Of a stretch of 16,304 nt of DNA, positions 7,095 to 13,391 are shown piece by piece (position 1 is the stretch's first letter; each line of letters starts with the position of its first letter). The stretch is from the NCBI GenBank assembly GCA_934167685.1, contig CAKPLQ010000031.1, forward strand, positions 1 to 16,304, read 5' to 3'. Both the position numbers and the translations under genes were made by a program. Under the pieces are notes generated by a model, which was not told the DNA's origin, made no database searches, and worked only from the letters and a program-made list of their open reading frames with translations. Source of the DNA: an uncultured Clostridia bacterium. GTDB taxonomy: Bacteria > Bacillota > Clostridia > TANB77 > CAG-508.

Positions 7095-7556
7095 CTATTT
7101 ATTTGTTGAACCAAATCCACCTTTTCTTATGCCTTCTGCATTATCACCATCAACTTTATAATATTTCGCAAAAATTACTTGTCCTATTACATCACCTTTT
7201 TTGATTTGTACGTCGTGGTCAAAAAAGTTATAATATGCATACATAAAATGTCCATCATTGCTCTCATTTCCATAATAGTCAGAATCTACTATTCCTATAC
7301 TATTAGCTAATACTAATCCTCTTTTTCCTGGATTAGAACTTCTATTTACCAACATGTAATATTCATCCTCTGGGCAATATGCTTTTAATCCTGTTTTTAC
7401 TAATGTTGGTTTTACTCCAGGTTTAAACACTGGTATTACAACATCCTCTGCTGCTTCTACATCATATCCTGCTGAATATTTAGTTTTTCTTTCAGGTAAA
7501 TTAATATTCTTATCTTCAAATCCTTTAGCAATTTCAAATCCTCTTATTTTTTCCAT
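7095..7556 (-). CDS. dut: dUTP diphosphatase (dUTPase)
   Basis: The enzyme hydrolyses dUTP to dUMP and pyrophosphate, keeping uracil out of DNA and supplying thymidylate synthesis. All five motifs of the trimeric family can be read. Motif 1 is SAGYDVEAAE (28-37) and motif 2 is NRSSN (71-75). Motif 3 is NSIGIVDSDYYGN (85-97) with catalytic Asp91, motif 4 is GDVIGQVIF (121-129), and motif 5 is RKGGFGSTNK (144-153) at the very C-terminus. Two in-frame ATGs exist. The AAAGGAG ribosome binding site is only 1-2 nt before the one at 7565 but about 10 nt before the one at 7556, so I use 7556 (153 aa). A TTGACA box occurs about 50 nt upstream without a well-spaced -10. The gene appears to be monocistronic. 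Confidence 0.94.
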   Translation of the reverse strand: MEKIRGFEIAKGFEDKNINLPERKTKYSAGYDVEAAEDVVIPVFKPGVKPTLVKTGLKAYCPEDEYYMLVNRSSNPGKRGLVLANSIGIVDSDYYGNESNDGHFMYAYYNFFDHDVQIKKGDVIGQVIFAKYYKVDGDNAEGIRKGGFGSTNK

Positions 7557-7636
7557 TATTATCATTCTCCTTTTCTTGTCCTATTTTTTCATATTATCTT
7601 TTAATTGTCAAGCTCTATAGTCGATTTTTTCATATC

Positions 7637-7663
7637 AAAAAAAGAGAGCTTATAGCCCTCTTT
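7637..7663 (-). terminator. Intrinsic terminator of the comF operon
   Basis: The stem AAAGAG-A-GCT / AGC-C-CTCTTT (7641-7663; nine pairs, one A/C mismatch, 3-nt loop) is read on the minus strand into seven U residues (7643-7637). It lies just downstream of the membrane protein gene that follows comF. Confidence 0.75.
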
Positions 7664-7672
7664 CTAGTTATA

Positions 7673-8226
7673 TTATTGTCCATATACAGTACACATTGCA
7701 GAACCACTAGCTGAAATTGTTTGTTCTCCTGCATTAGAATAATTAAATATTGAACTCTTTAAATCCTGTGCAGCACTATCTTCACTTGTAACTGAACATG
7801 AGAATATATCTCCTGGCTTAAATGTATATTTTTCATTACTTGTTTGTACTGTTTCATTTCCTACAGCAACACCAATTTGAGGTAATATTTGTGTATCTTT
7901 GTATACAACATAAACATTTTCACCTATTTTAGTATAATTAGCTTGTGCAGTCTTTTTTCCTGGATTTTCATCTAAGATTTGTGCTTCAAGTGCAATATCA
8001 CAATTTTTTCCTGTTTTCGCATTTAATTGATTTTGAAAAGTTTGATATTGACTTCTAGTTAAAGTTCCTGTATTAGCAACTTCTGCTACAAAGTCATCTA
8101 CCATTTTCTGAACCTCCTGTTGAGATACATTATCAACTCTTGTTCCTAATGTTACTATTGTTCCTGCAGTAAGTACAACTACTAATAACAATATTATTAT
8201 TACAGATGTTGTTGAATTTCCTGCCA
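7673..8226 (-). CDS. Single-pass membrane protein of unknown function, pseudopilin-like
   Basis: I do not recognise this family with certainty. The protein (184 aa) has a short uncharged N-terminus (MAGNSTTS) and one strongly hydrophobic segment (9-27). A predicted amphipathic helix follows (about 33-70, VSQQEVQKMVDDFVAEV), then a beta-rich, Ser/Thr-rich domain with cysteines at 76, 144 and 179. The layout of N-terminal hydrophobic helix, amphipathic helix and globular extracytoplasmic domain resembles minor pilins and TadE- or DUF4320-like proteins, but the prepilin peptidase site typical of type IV pilins is not evident. Upstream ATGs at 8251 and 8245 are rejected: AAAGGAG lies downstream of them and is spaced 8 nt before the ATG at 8226. 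It is 29 nt after comF and shares its transcript. Confidence 0.7.
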
Positions 8227-8255
8227 TATCTATCACTCCTTTCATTTTCATATTT

Positions 8256-8921
8256 TTAATCTTTTGCTATTGTTAACACTCCAATTTGTTCTCTACTTAT
8301 ACCTTGCTGTACTATCACTTTTGCACATTCATTTATTGTGCTTCCGGTTGTGTATATATCATCTATCAATAATATTTTTTTGTTTATAATTTTTTGTTGA
8401 TTTTTAATCATATATACACCTTTGGCATTTTGCTCTCTTTGTTCTTTGTTTAAAGAACTTTGAGGTACAGTATTTTTTATTTTGTATAATATATTTTTAG
8501 CTATCGGTACTTTTATTATTTTAGATATTTCTTTAGCTATTAATTCGCTTTGGTTATATCCTCTTTCTTTTTTTCTTTTATTACTTACCGGTACTACAAT
8601 TATTATATCATATATTTCTAAATTTTCAAAACTTTTTTGCATTTTTTTCAAAAAACTTCCAATAGTTTTATAAATATATGCTTTTTCTCTAAATTTTAAC
8701 GCTATTATTTGGTCTCTTATTAATTCTCGATATTTAAAAAAATAATAATGTTCTATAAAATTTTTGTTTTTATCATTTCGATAATTATCTATTCCAAAGC
8801 AATATTCTTTTTTCATTTTTTTATAACATTTATTACATATCGCTGTATTACTCATCTTTCCACATATTCCACACACTTGTGGATATATTATATTCACTAA
8901 ACTTTCTAAAATTTTTCTCAC
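8256..8921 (-). CDS. comF: ComF-family phosphoribosyltransferase-like protein
   Basis: ComF proteins combine an N-terminal zinc-binding four-cysteine module with a type I phosphoribosyltransferase fold. In competent bacteria they are needed for uptake of transforming DNA strands. Here CGIC and CNKC supply the cysteines (17, 20, 29, 32), NKRKKERGYNQ (114-124) is the conserved middle motif, and ILLIDDIYTTGST (183-195) is the PRPP-binding loop. The start is unresolved. The in-frame GTG at 8921 overlaps the only Shine-Dalgarno (AAAGGAG). An ATT at 8912 has ideal 8-nt spacing and would begin ILESLVN. A GTG at 8897 is 23 nt away. An in-frame TAG closes the frame upstream, so no ATG is available. 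A sigma-H-like promoter precedes the gene. It forms a two-gene operon with the pseudopilin-like protein. Confidence 0.88.
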   Translation of the reverse strand: MRKILESLVNIIYPQVCGICGKMSNTAICNKCYKKMKKEYCFGIDNYRNDKNKNFIEHYYFFKYRELIRDQIIALKFREKAYIYKTIGSFLKKMQKSFENLEIYDIIIVVPVSNKRKKERGYNQSELIAKEISKIIKVPIAKNILYKIKNTVPQSSLNKEQREQNAKGVYMIKNQQKIINKKILLIDDIYTTGSTINECAKVIVQQGISREQIGVLTIAKD

Positions 8922-8942
8922 TCCTTTTGCGTTACATAATAT

Positions 8943-8969
8943 ATTCTACGTATTCTTATTTTTTCCTTC
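8943..8969 (-). promoter_or_regulatory. Sigma-H-type promoter of the comF operon
   Basis: On the minus strand GAAGGAAAA (8969-8961) and GTAGAAT (8949-8943) are separated by 11 nt. This matches every defined position of the B. subtilis sigma-H consensus (RNAGGAWWW, 11-12 nt, RNNGAAT). It lies about 15-20 nt before the comF ribosome binding site, as expected for the start point. No sigma-A promoter of comparable quality was found in the gap. Confidence 0.6.
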
Positions 8970-8998
8970 AGATTTTTTTATTTTTTTTGTATTTTCTC

Positions 8999-9027
8999 TT
9001 GACAAATCTATATAAAGATATTATAAT
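8999..9027 (+). promoter_or_regulatory. Consensus sigma-A promoter of tRNA-Leu
   Basis: TTGACA (8999-9004) and TATAAT (9022-9027) are separated by 17 nt, a full consensus match, on the plus strand about 37 nt before the tRNA-Leu. It is the strongest sigma-A promoter in the window, in keeping with stable RNA expression. It is divergent from the comF promoter. Confidence 0.9.
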
Positions 9028-9063
9028 AGTCATTGTCGTAAGACATTGCCAGATATATCACAT

Positions 9064-9152
9064 GCAGATGTGGCGGAACTGGCAGACGCACAGGACTTAA
9101 AATCCTGCGGTGGTTAAACACCGTGCCGGTTCGATTCCGGCCATCTGCACCA
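9064..9152 (+). tRNA. tRNA-Leu (anticodon UAA)
   Basis: This 89-nt gene has acceptor stem GCAGATG/CATCTGC, discriminator A and an encoded CCA end (9150-9152). The anticodon stem CAGGA/TCCTG encloses the loop CTTAAAA, with the TAA anticodon at 9098-9100. A long variable arm (about CGGTGGTTAAACACCG) marks a class II tRNA, and the T-loop TTCGATT is intact. It reads UUA and UUG, the favoured leucine codons in such AT-rich genomes. It is the only plus-strand gene in the window. Confidence 0.97.
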
Positions 9153-9185
9153 AAAAAGACTTAAAGCTTTGCTTTAAGTCTTTTT
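9153..9185 (+). terminator. Bidirectional terminator between tRNA-Leu and rbgA
   Basis: The perfect 15-bp stem AAAAAGACTTAAAGC / GCTTTAAGTCTTTTT (9153-9167 and 9171-9185) has a TTT loop. It sits immediately after the tRNA CCA and ends in a U-tract on the plus strand. On the minus strand it is also followed by U residues, so it can serve the convergent rbgA gene ending at 9237. Confidence 0.9.
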
Positions 9186-9236
9186 GTTATTATTTTTTCA
9201 GAAAAACTGAAAAGTATATAATAATTCAATAATATT

Positions 9237-10148
9237 CTATTTGCATTTTTCTAAAGTTATTTTTCCAAGTTTTCCACTTCTAAAATCATCTAAAATAATT
9301 CTTGATGTTTTTTCATCATCTATATTGCCTCCAGAAATTATTGCTCCTCTTTTCTTTCCTATAAGTTGCATAACTTCATATATATTTTCATTTTCCATTC
9401 TATCTTGTTCTAATATTTTATCAACAACTTCTCTATCTAATGAATATCTTTCAATCAAATTATCTTTATACTCATTTAATAAAAACTTGGTTAGGTTATA
9501 CGCAACTTCTGTTATTTCTAATATTGTATCTTTTATTGTTCCTGTAAATGCTAAATTTAAGGCAACTTCGTTACTTTCAAATTTAGGCCATAATACCCCA
9601 GGTGTATCCATTAATTCTATTTCGTCATTTATTCGTATCCACTGTTTTTGCCTTGTAACACCTGGCTTATTTGCAACTCCTGCAGAATTTTTCTTTGTTA
9701 TTCTATTAATAAATGATGATTTTCCAACATTAGGAATTCCAACCACCATTACTCTTATTTTTCTTCCTATACGCCCTTTGTTAGCATATGCTTGATTTTC
9801 CTCTTTCATTGTTTTTTGAATTTGTCTTATTACTTCATTTACACCATTCCCATTATTTGAGTTTACCAATATAGCGTTATATCCTTGTTTCTCAAAATAT
9901 TTCACCCATTTTTTGTTATCTTGTTCATCTGACAAATCACATTTATTTAACACTACTAATTTCTTTTTATTTTTTGTTATTTCTTTTATATCCGGATTTT
10001 GACTCGAAATTGGTATTCGTGCATCTAAAATCTCAACTACAATATCTATCAAATTTAAATCTTCTGTTATTTGTCTTCTAGTCTTTGCCATATGGCCAGG
10101 GAACCAGTTAATTGCGACTTTTGGCAACTTTTCTTTCTCATTATTCAT
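9237..10148 (-). CDS. rbgA: Ribosome biogenesis GTPase YlqF/RbgA
   Basis: This circularly permuted GTPase acts late in 50S ribosomal subunit assembly. The N-terminal INWFPGHMAKTRRQI (13-27) is the family signature. The GTPase motifs come in permuted order: G4 NKCD (68-71), then G1 GIPNVGKSS (137-145), G2 Thr165 in KPGVTRQ, and G3 DTPG (181-184). A C-terminal RNA-binding-type helical domain (about 200-300) completes the 303 residues, close to the usual 280-290. The ATG is preceded by AGGAAG at slightly long spacing. No strong promoter was seen in the gap upstream (10149-10253), which is otherwise featureless AT-rich sequence. It shares a convergent terminator with tRNA-Leu. Confidence 0.95.
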   Translation of the reverse strand: MNNEKEKLPKVAINWFPGHMAKTRRQITEDLNLIDIVVEILDARIPISSQNPDIKEITKNKKKLVVLNKCDLSDEQDNKKWVKYFEKQGYNAILVNSNNGNGVNEVIRQIQKTMKEENQAYANKGRIGRKIRVMVVGIPNVGKSSFINRITKKNSAGVANKPGVTRQKQWIRINDEIELMDTPGVLWPKFESNEVALNLAFTGTIKDTILEITEVAYNLTKFLLNEYKDNLIERYSLDREVVDKILEQDRMENENIYEVMQLIGKKRGAIISGGNIDDEKTSRIILDDFRSGKLGKITLEKCK

Positions 10149-10253
10149 TTAATTTCACTTCCTAATTCTTATAATTTATTTTATGCTTCCTTCATCAACT
10201 ACCACAATTATCTCAATCAAATTAATTAGTACCGTATTTATATAATATTAGAT

Positions 10254-10460
10254 TTAGATATTTGCATGTATATAATATAAAATATGACTATTAGTATCAT
10301 AAAATGGAATATTATTTCCTTTTACTGCTACTTTAATAATTTTTTTATTATCTATTAATTCTAATGCTATTGTAGGTATAATTTGTGGTTTTATACCTTC
10401 TATTAGTTCACTAGTACTTTTTTAAAATTCGATTTTTTCAGATTCTATTCCTAAATTCAT
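10254..10460 (-). pseudogene. Decayed AlbA_2-domain (divergent AAA-4-type) gene remnant
   Basis: The minus strand has a ribosome binding site (GAGGTG) 8 nt before an ATG, then a frame reading MNLGIESEKIEF, a TAA, and KSTSELIEG followed by IKPQIIPTIALELIDNKKII and GNNIPFY. This mirrors AlbA_2 DNA-binding-domain proteins, whose N-terminus reads like ESEKIEFKKSTSELKEG. Two lesions are visible. A Lys codon has become TAA at codon 13 (10424-10422). The central part of the domain, normally about 50 residues with a YFGV-type motif, is missing: SELIEG joins directly to the later IKPQIIP strand. The frame ends after 69 codons, far short of a complete gene. The rest of the 10149-10607 gap holds no gene that I can support. 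Confidence 0.65.
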
Positions 10461-10512
10461 ATTTATTTTTCACCTCATAATTTCAAAAAAAATATAGAAT
10501 ATATGTATTTTT

Positions 10513-10541
10513 ATACTATACTTTATTCTATACTTTGTCAA
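10513..10541 (-). promoter_or_regulatory. Candidate promoter upstream of the AlbA_2 remnant
   Basis: On the minus strand TTGACA (10541-10536) is 17 nt from TAGTAT (10518-10513). It lies about 50 nt before the remnant start codon. The -10 is imperfect. It may be the surviving promoter of the dead gene and could now add transcription into rbgA. Confidence 0.45.
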
Positions 10542-10607
10542 TATTTTATTAAAACAAATCACAATTTATTCAATTATATCATCTGACTCTGATTTTTCAC
10601 TTTCAAT

Positions 10608-11099
10608 TTAGAAGAATTTATATTCATTTTTATCTTCTCTATCATCTCTTGCTTTTAATTCTTCATCATATTTTTCATTTTTAAAATACCAATCAGTCTT
10701 TCCATCTGATGGATTTGCCTTTCTTCCTCTATCTGCTAGCATATCCATTACTGTGAACAATGCAAGTATTAAAGCTATTGCATCAGAAATTAAATTTAAG
10801 CTTAAATCACTTGTAAGTGTTGCTTGTCCCTGTAACATTGGAATTATATTTGCAACTAAGTGTTCTCCAAAGTATGCACCATACATTACTAAATACAATA
10901 ATGAACCAATCATAATCCTTTTTATAACTAATACAATGCAAGGAATTGTTGCAAAAGCAATTATTACTTCATATGTAAAGTTATATGCTTCTAACCCTAA
11001 CATATCAACTGAATATTGCGTACATAGAGCAACTATTGCTCTGAATAACCAAAACATTACCATAAATATTGCAATTAGCCATGTCGAGAAATTTTTCAT
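10608..11099 (-). CDS. Small four-TM membrane protein of unknown function
   Basis: I do not recognise this family. The protein (163 aa) has four likely membrane helices at about residues 6-26, 43-60, 62-88 and 101-121, and then a strongly charged cytoplasmic tail (122-163). The tail has an aromatic/charged pattern (TDWYFKNEKYDEEL ... EDKNEYKFF) that looks conserved rather than random. An upstream in-frame ATG at 11162 is rejected. It has no ribosome binding site and would add a poorly composed 21-residue leader, whereas GGAGG stands 8 nt before the ATG at 11099. A terminator-like hairpin separates it from the DUF1292 gene, and no promoter of its own was found in that gap. Read-through or a missed promoter must drive it. 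Confidence 0.75.
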   Translation of the reverse strand: MKNFSTWLIAIFMVMFWLFRAIVALCTQYSVDMLGLEAYNFTYEVIIAFATIPCIVLVIKRIMIGSLLYLVMYGAYFGEHLVANIIPMLQGQATLTSDLSLNLISDAIALILALFTVMDMLADRGRKANPSDGKTDWYFKNEKYDEELKARDDREDKNEYKFF

Positions 11100-11124
11100 A
11101 TCTTCATCCTCCATTTTATATAAT

Positions 11125-11159
11125 AAAAATTGGGTTGTAGAAATACTTCCACCCCCCAA
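11125..11159 (-). terminator. Probable terminator after the ireB-ruvX-DUF1292 genes
   Basis: On the minus strand TTGGG (11159-11155) pairs with CCCAA (11134-11130). An inner 5-bp stem TGGAA/TTCTA has a GTAT loop, and the two stems are separated by a 3x3 internal loop (GGG/CAA). Five U residues follow (11129-11125). It starts 5 nt past the DUF1292 stop codon. The internal loop weakens the call, so it could act as a partial terminator. Confidence 0.55.
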
Positions 11160-11164
11160 CATTC

Positions 11165-11464
11165 TTAGTCTTCATCTACAAAATTAAATTCGTCTTTATA
11201 TTTTTCTTTAAATATTTCAAATACTTTGTTTAGTATTTCTTCATCTTCAACACCTACATATGATTCTTCTTCAGAATCATCATCTGTATCTTCTAATTTT
11301 AATATTACTACTTCTCCTTCATCTTCTTCACCTTCGTCTGTAACTGGTAATAATACTACATATTCTTCATCATCTAATTCTACTAAATCTAAGAATTCAA
11401 ATTGTACCTCGTTTCCTTCTTCATCATTTAAAACTACTATATTATCTAATTCTTCTTTTTCCAT
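11165..11464 (-). CDS. DUF1292 (YrzB-family) acidic protein
   Basis: This small acidic protein (99 aa) carries the DUF1292 pattern NIVVLNDEEGNEVQFEFLDLVELDDEEYVVLLP (residues 8-40) and a closing EILNKVFEIFKEK helix. A very acidic insert lies between them (about 43-70). The function of the family is unknown. It is usually found immediately downstream of ireB and ruvX in Bacillota, as here. The ATG is preceded by AAAGGAG at normal spacing. The 64-nt gap to ruvX contains a good sigma-A promoter, so it may be expressed above the level of the upstream genes. Confidence 0.9.
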   Translation of the reverse strand: MEKEELDNIVVLNDEEGNEVQFEFLDLVELDDEEYVVLLPVTDEGEEDEGEVVILKLEDTDDDSEEESYVGVEDEEILNKVFEIFKEKYKDEFNFVDED

Positions 11465-11499
11465 TCTTTACTCCTTTCAAATTTAATTTTATCTTAAAT

Positions 11500-11528
11500 A
11501 TAATACACTATTTTTTCTATTTTGACAA
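11500..11528 (-). promoter_or_regulatory. Internal sigma-A promoter before the DUF1292 gene
   Basis: On the minus strand TTGTCA (11528-11523) and TATTAT (11505-11500) are separated by 17 nt, each 5/6 to consensus, about 35 nt before the start codon. The -35 box abuts the ruvX stop codon. Confidence 0.6.
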
Positions 11529-11948
11529 CTAATTTTTTATTTTATTTAGATATGTTTCTAAAATATATACTGCAGATATAGTATCTACTATATTTCTTTT
11601 TTTATTCTTATTAATATCCAAGAAATTCATAGTTTTATGTGCTGCAACTGTTGTAAGCCTCTCATCAACTACTTCAATTTTCAATTTATTATATTTACAT
11701 TTAAGTTTATGAATAAATTTTTCTGTTATCTCTGTTCTTGCTGATGTTGTGCCATTCATATTTATTGGTCTACCAATTACTATAGTATCAACATCATATT
11801 TTTCCAATATTTCATCTATTCGTTTTAGAATAAGCTTGTCTGACCCTTCATTATGAATAGTTTCTAATCCTTGTGCAGTTATATTTAGTGCGTCTGTTAT
11901 TGCTATTCCAGTTCTTGCATCACCATAGTCTATTCCTAATATTCGCAT
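11529..11948 (-). CDS. ruvX: RuvX/YqgF-family RNase H-fold nuclease
   Basis: The 139-residue protein has the RNase H-like fold of the YqgF family, linked to pre-16S rRNA 5' end processing and proposed earlier to be a Holliday-junction resolvase. Key motifs are GIDYGDARTGIA (5-16, Asp7), VIGRPINMNG (57-66), VVDERLTT (93-100, Glu97) and VDTISAVYILETYL (121-134, Asp122). The acidic triad is complete. The start ATG lies 5 nt after the ireB stop, with GAGGA inside the ireB end, indicating translational coupling. The order ireB-ruvX-DUF1292 is widely conserved in Bacillota. Confidence 0.93.
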   Translation of the reverse strand: MRILGIDYGDARTGIAITDALNITAQGLETIHNEGSDKLILKRIDEILEKYDVDTIVIGRPINMNGTTSARTEITEKFIHKLKCKYNKLKIEVVDERLTTVAAHKTMNFLDINKNKKRNIVDTISAVYILETYLNKIKN

Positions 11949-11953
11949 ATTTT

Positions 11954-12208
11954 CTATTCCTCTAATCCTATATAATTTCTTACCATTTTATCTAATAATT
12001 CATCTCTCTCAATTTGTCTTATTTTATTTCGTGCATCTTTATAACTTGTAATATATGTTGGGTCTCCTGATAGTATATAACCTACAATCTGATTAATTGG
12101 ATTATATCCTTTTTCAACCAATGCCTCATATACCTCTTTTAAAATTTCTTTTGTCATTGCATTTTTTTCTTTTTCAAAATTGAAACTCATTGTTTTATCA
12201 AAATCCAT
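11954..12208 (-). CDS. ireB: IreB-family regulatory protein (UPF0297)
   Basis: The 84-residue protein is nearly colinear with B. subtilis YrzL and Enterococcus IreB. It shows the diagnostic core EKGYNPINQIVGYILSGDPTYITSYKDARNKIRQIERDEL (residues about 32-71). In Enterococcus IreB is a substrate of the PASTA kinase IreK, phosphorylated on N-terminal threonines, and influences cephalosporin resistance. Thr6 in FDKTMSF is the likely counterpart here. The ATG has a strong GGAGGT site 9 nt upstream. alaS, its common upstream neighbour, is absent; instead the gene follows the GAF/GGDEF-like gene by 26 nt and so probably shares its transcript. Confidence 0.94.
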   Translation of the reverse strand: MDFDKTMSFNFEKEKNAMTKEILKEVYEALVEKGYNPINQIVGYILSGDPTYITSYKDARNKIRQIERDELLDKMVRNYIGLEE

Positions 12209-12234
12209 AACTACTTTACCTCCTTCTGTTTTAA

Positions 12235-13374
12235 CTAGATAAATGTAATGTCATTTTCACTTTTATCACAATTGTCTACATATTGCTCTAATTTTTTTAA
12301 TACTTCTTCCATTCCAGTTCCTTTATAATATGTTGTTAATACAAAATTAAGTTTAGCTTTTACTACTTGTGGTTCTGCATTTTTCTTCTTTTTCTTTTTT
12401 CTATCTATTGCTTCAATTTCTACTTCTTCTACTTCTTTGTCTATTGGCAATGATATTTCTAATTCTTCTGCTCCATTTTTCATATCAGTAACAAATGTAG
12501 TTACTGAATCTATATCAACACCTGAAAAGACTATTACAAATTTAGGTCCCATATATCTAATAAACAAATAATCATTTGATATACTTTTTCTAACAAAGTC
12601 ACTAATATCAATTATAACTTGATTTCCTAATTTTCTTGAATACTTTTCGTTTATTTCTTCTATATTTGTTATCCTATACATACATACTGTTGATGTTGTG
12701 TATTTGTCTATAATTTTTTTGCCTTCTCCATATAAATATTCTTCTGAATATAAACCTGTAAATAAATCTTTTCTTACTATAGATTCTAGAGTTTTTTGAT
12801 GTACTACAGTTCTTAAGACTGATACTATATTTTCTTTTATTACCTCAAATATAGTAGTATCTATATTATCAAAATCATGTGGAACTCCACTTTCTATTAT
12901 CCAATATCCAATATATACATTTTCTATATATATTGGAAAGAAAATTGCTGATTTAGCTCTTCCAAATTCCATTTCTTGATATGGTAATCTTTCATCATCT
13001 CCATTTACAGTAACATACTTAGGAGTTGCTGTTGCTATACTATCTTTAAAAATTGGTACATCTTGTAACTTACTTAATGTTTTCCAATGTTTAGGGTCAA
13101 CATTGGAAGCTTTTACTTCATATTCTGCACCATTAAATACAACTATTGTTGAATATTTTATTTCATATTTTTCTATTAATATATTGTTAATTTTTTGAAT
13201 TTTCTCATCAACAGACGAACATTCACCAATTGTACTCAAAAAATCTTGTAATACTTTTAAATTATTAGCTTGTCTACTTAAATTATTAAATTGCTGTATT
13301 TTTGTATGTATTGTTATATTATAAATTAATAATACAATTATGATTGCAACTAATATTCCAACTATAAATATCAA
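12235..13374 (-). CDS. Membrane-anchored GAF and degenerate GGDEF domain protein
   Basis: One N-terminal membrane helix (3-19) leads into a coiled-coil-like linker (22-48). A GAF-like sensor domain (about 45-192, with SAIFFPIYIENVYIGYWIIES) and a GGDEF-like domain (about 200-370) follow. The GGDEF start is recognisable (KDLFTGLYSEEYL, 202-214, for the usual DxLTGLxNRxxL), but the catalytic loop reads RYMGPKF (273-279) in place of RYGGDEF. Diguanylate cyclase activity is therefore unlikely. A Lys-rich stretch (325-331) sits in an acidic insert near the C-terminal end. The start is TTG, 7 nt after AAGGAGGGG, with no ATG better placed. It begins 17 nt after the 754-residue gene, so it is cotranscribed, and a role in reading a ligand for that complex is inferred, not shown. 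Confidence 0.8.
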   Translation of the reverse strand: MIFIVGILVAIIIVLLIYNITIHTKIQQFNNLSRQANNLKVLQDFLSTIGECSSVDEKIQKINNILIEKYEIKYSTIVVFNGAEYEVKASNVDPKHWKTLSKLQDVPIFKDSIATATPKYVTVNGDDERLPYQEMEFGRAKSAIFFPIYIENVYIGYWIIESGVPHDFDNIDTTIFEVIKENIVSVLRTVVHQKTLESIVRKDLFTGLYSEEYLYGEGKKIIDKYTTSTVCMYRITNIEEINEKYSRKLGNQVIIDISDFVRKSISNDYLFIRYMGPKFVIVFSGVDIDSVTTFVTDMKNGAEELEISLPIDKEVEEVEIEAIDRKKKKKKNAEPQVVKAKLNFVLTTYYKGTGMEEVLKKLEQYVDNCDKSENDITFI

Positions 13375-13391
13375 CTTTTATCCCCTCCTTG

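Noticed and set aside
7100..7640. Prophage origin for dut or comF region
   Set aside because: dut, comF and neighbours are ordinary chromosomal genes; no integrase, phage structural gene or attachment repeat is present.
11165..11464. Ser-rich plus-strand frame opposite the DUF1292 gene
   Set aside because: It is the complement of Asp/Glu codons (TCT/TTC), with no ribosome binding site of its own.
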